A stretch of 13,472 nt of DNA, taken from contig RXIJ01000024.1 in assembly GCA_004212095.1 (NCBI GenBank), forward strand, positions 1 through 13,472, given 5' to 3'. The notes beneath the pieces were generated by a model that was given only the letters and a program-made list of their open reading frames with translations, ran no database searches and was not told the origin of the DNA. Of this stretch, positions 12,413 to 13,472 are shown one piece after another (position 1 is the first letter of the stretch; the number at the start of each line of letters is the position of its first letter). Origin of the DNA: Methanosarcinales archaeon (GTDB lineage Archaea; Halobacteriota; Methanosarcinia; Methanosarcinales; EX4572-44). The position numbers were made by a program, and so were the translations under genes.

Positions 12413-13472
12413 ATGAAAAGCAAAAGAAACACATCTTGGAATATATCGGTGTTTGCACTTCTTTTCGCAGTACTGGCATTTGTAAGTATTGGATGCGCAT
12501 CCGCTGATATGATTTATGTGCCAGAAGGGGGAAATCAGACAATCCAGCAGGCAGTGGATAATGCCACAGCAGGCGATACGATTTATGTACATAATAGAGA
12601 ATATGTTGAACATGTTATCATCTCAAAAGATAATATTTCTATCATCGGAGAGAATGCAGAGAATACCATTATAAATAGTGGCGGCTCTGGAATTGCTGTT
12701 TTGTTGAATGGTACAAAAAATGTGACAGTATCAAATTTTACGTTATCGAATGATGCTTCTTCATGGTTTGCAGATGTTGTATATAATTATTCTAAGTTTG
12801 CACCCGCCGCTTACGACTCTCTGCTTCCAGCTAATTACAGTATAGTGGCACAGGCAATCGATGCTAAGGCTTCACCAAGGCAGGTGTGGCTTCAATTAAG
12901 TAATGATAGCGGCAAACTTGATGAGATATTTGTAAGTGCGGGTGAGGTATTTAAATTGGTGTATGGGTCAAATAACACCACAATATTAAATGCTACCATT
13001 GAATCTATTTTTGTAGGTCATGATTCTGGTTACATAATACTTAGCCACACATATCTGTATGATGATGGTATTACTGTGTTATCTGATGCTCGCCTTGTTT
13101 TAGCGGTTGGAGGTGTTACACCTGTGCTCTACACGAAAGGAGGTGTCGACTGGAAGCTTGAAGAGGGTTACACTCTCACCGTTGGAGATGTTGATTCTGA
13201 AGTAGCTCCAAGACAAGTATGGCTTAGGTTGAGCAAGAATAATGTAGTACTGGATGAGCAGATATTTTCATGGGGGGATTTATATTCATATTACAATAAT
13301 GGCTCTCTTGTTTTAAATGCTACATCAGAAGGGATATTTTCTTCAGGCGACTTGTGGGCTGCAGGTTTTTCCCAGATCAAACAGTATAATGAGACAACAC
13401 AGATTCTTGTATTAAACGAGTCGTTTTATCTGTTTAAGAATGCTGATGTTTCAGGTAAAAACAACTGGTCAT
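12413..13472 (+). CDS. S-layer family protein with beta-helix-like head (3' end beyond window)
   Basis: At least 353 residues, open at the right edge. Residues 1-31 form a signal peptide: a basic MKSKR, a hydrophobic core (ISVFALLFAVLAFVSIG) and a likely cut after CASA. Residues 33-113 resemble a NosD/pectate-lyase-type parallel beta-helix start: IYVPEGGNQTIQQAVDNA, GDTIYV, then short strand repeats (VIISKDNISIIGENAENTII, VTVSNFTLSN). From about 120 on the sequence matches the tandem beta-sandwich S-layer domain of Methanosarcinales. Two related blocks carry RQVWLQLS (156-163) and RQVWLRLS (267-274), each followed by a 'LDE' turn and a later 'LNAT' strand. Many N-x-S/T sites suggest N-glycosylation. 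The protein is probably exported and part of the cell envelope; whether it is the main lattice protein or a minor paralogue cannot be told. Anchor and stalk would lie beyond the window. Confidence 0.85.
   Translation, partial: MKSKRNTSWNISVFALLFAVLAFVSIGCASADMIYVPEGGNQTIQQAVDNATAGDTIYVHNREYVEHVIISKDNISIIGENAENTIINSGGSGIAVLLNGTKNVTVSNFTLSNDASSWFADVVYNYSKFAPAAYDSLLPANYSIVAQAIDAKASPRQVWLQLSNDSGKLDEIFVSAGEVFKLVYGSNNTTILNATIESIFVGHDSGYIILSHTYLYDDGITVLSDARLVLAVGGVTPVLYTKGGVDWKLEEGYTLTVGDVDSEVAPRQVWLRLSKNNVVLDEQIFSWGDLYSYYNNGSLVLNATSEGIFSSGDLWAAGFSQIKQYNETTQILVLNESFYLFKNADVSGKNNWS

Overview
The window looks like an archaeal chromosome from a methanogenic or methanotrophic lineage in the broad Methanosarcinales/Syntrophoarchaeales neighbourhood. 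The evidence is archaeal RadA, CofG (for the deazaflavin of coenzyme F420), Ftr (C1 transfer between methanofuran and tetrahydromethanopterin), the archaeal HMG-CoA synthase/thiolase/DUF35 trio, a stand-alone Kae1 and a methanosarcinal-type S-layer protein. Several genes have archaeal TATA-like boxes. The exact genus cannot be fixed from the sequence alone.

Layout. (1) 1-1415: a divergent CRISPR pair, a cas6 gene running off the left edge on the minus strand and csa3 (CARF plus winged helix) on the plus strand. An inverted repeat lies midway between their start codons. No CRISPR array is visible. (2) 1548-2525: radA. (3) 2630-3433: a cysteine-rich YkgJ-type (CxxCxxCC) protein, preceded by a tiny overlapping leader ORF and facing cofG (minus, 3484-4473). 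(4) 4498-5051: a gene-poor stretch with hairpin repeats and a decayed transposase. (5) 5052-7674: an operon for HMG-CoA synthase, acetoacetyl-CoA thiolase and the DUF35 OB-fold/zinc-ribbon protein, the entry into the archaeal mevalonate pathway. (6) 7809-8801 kae1 and 8903-9796 ftr. (7) 9798-9937: a hairpin array between ftr and a convergent SAM-methyltransferase gene (10000-10557, minus). (8) 10558-11794: about 1.2 kb of transposon debris, with an internally deleted transposase carrying stops and frameshifts, a tnpB tail and a 39-residue transposase-like head. (9) 11795-12202 purE, whose last ten codons lie inside a hairpin repeat, followed by a second large hairpin array. (10) 12413 to the right edge: an S-layer protein with a signal peptide and a short beta-helix-like head.

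The most unusual element is a family of small palindromes scattered through the window. Type A has arms CTGCACAAC/GTTGTGCAG around GAA or TTC. Type B has arms CTYGATTRC/GYARTCRAG around a 3-4 nt loop. Both have 9-bp stems, share flanks, and are joined into mosaic arrays in the same A/B order at two loci in opposite orientation. Type B copies show compensatory stem changes. One copy lies in frame inside the YkgJ-type gene, one forms the C-terminus of PurE, and one sits between two perfect 34-bp direct repeats. This resembles the behaviour of protein-invading palindromic elements known from bacteria such as Rickettsia. All calls come from reading the sequence by eye; no database searches were run.
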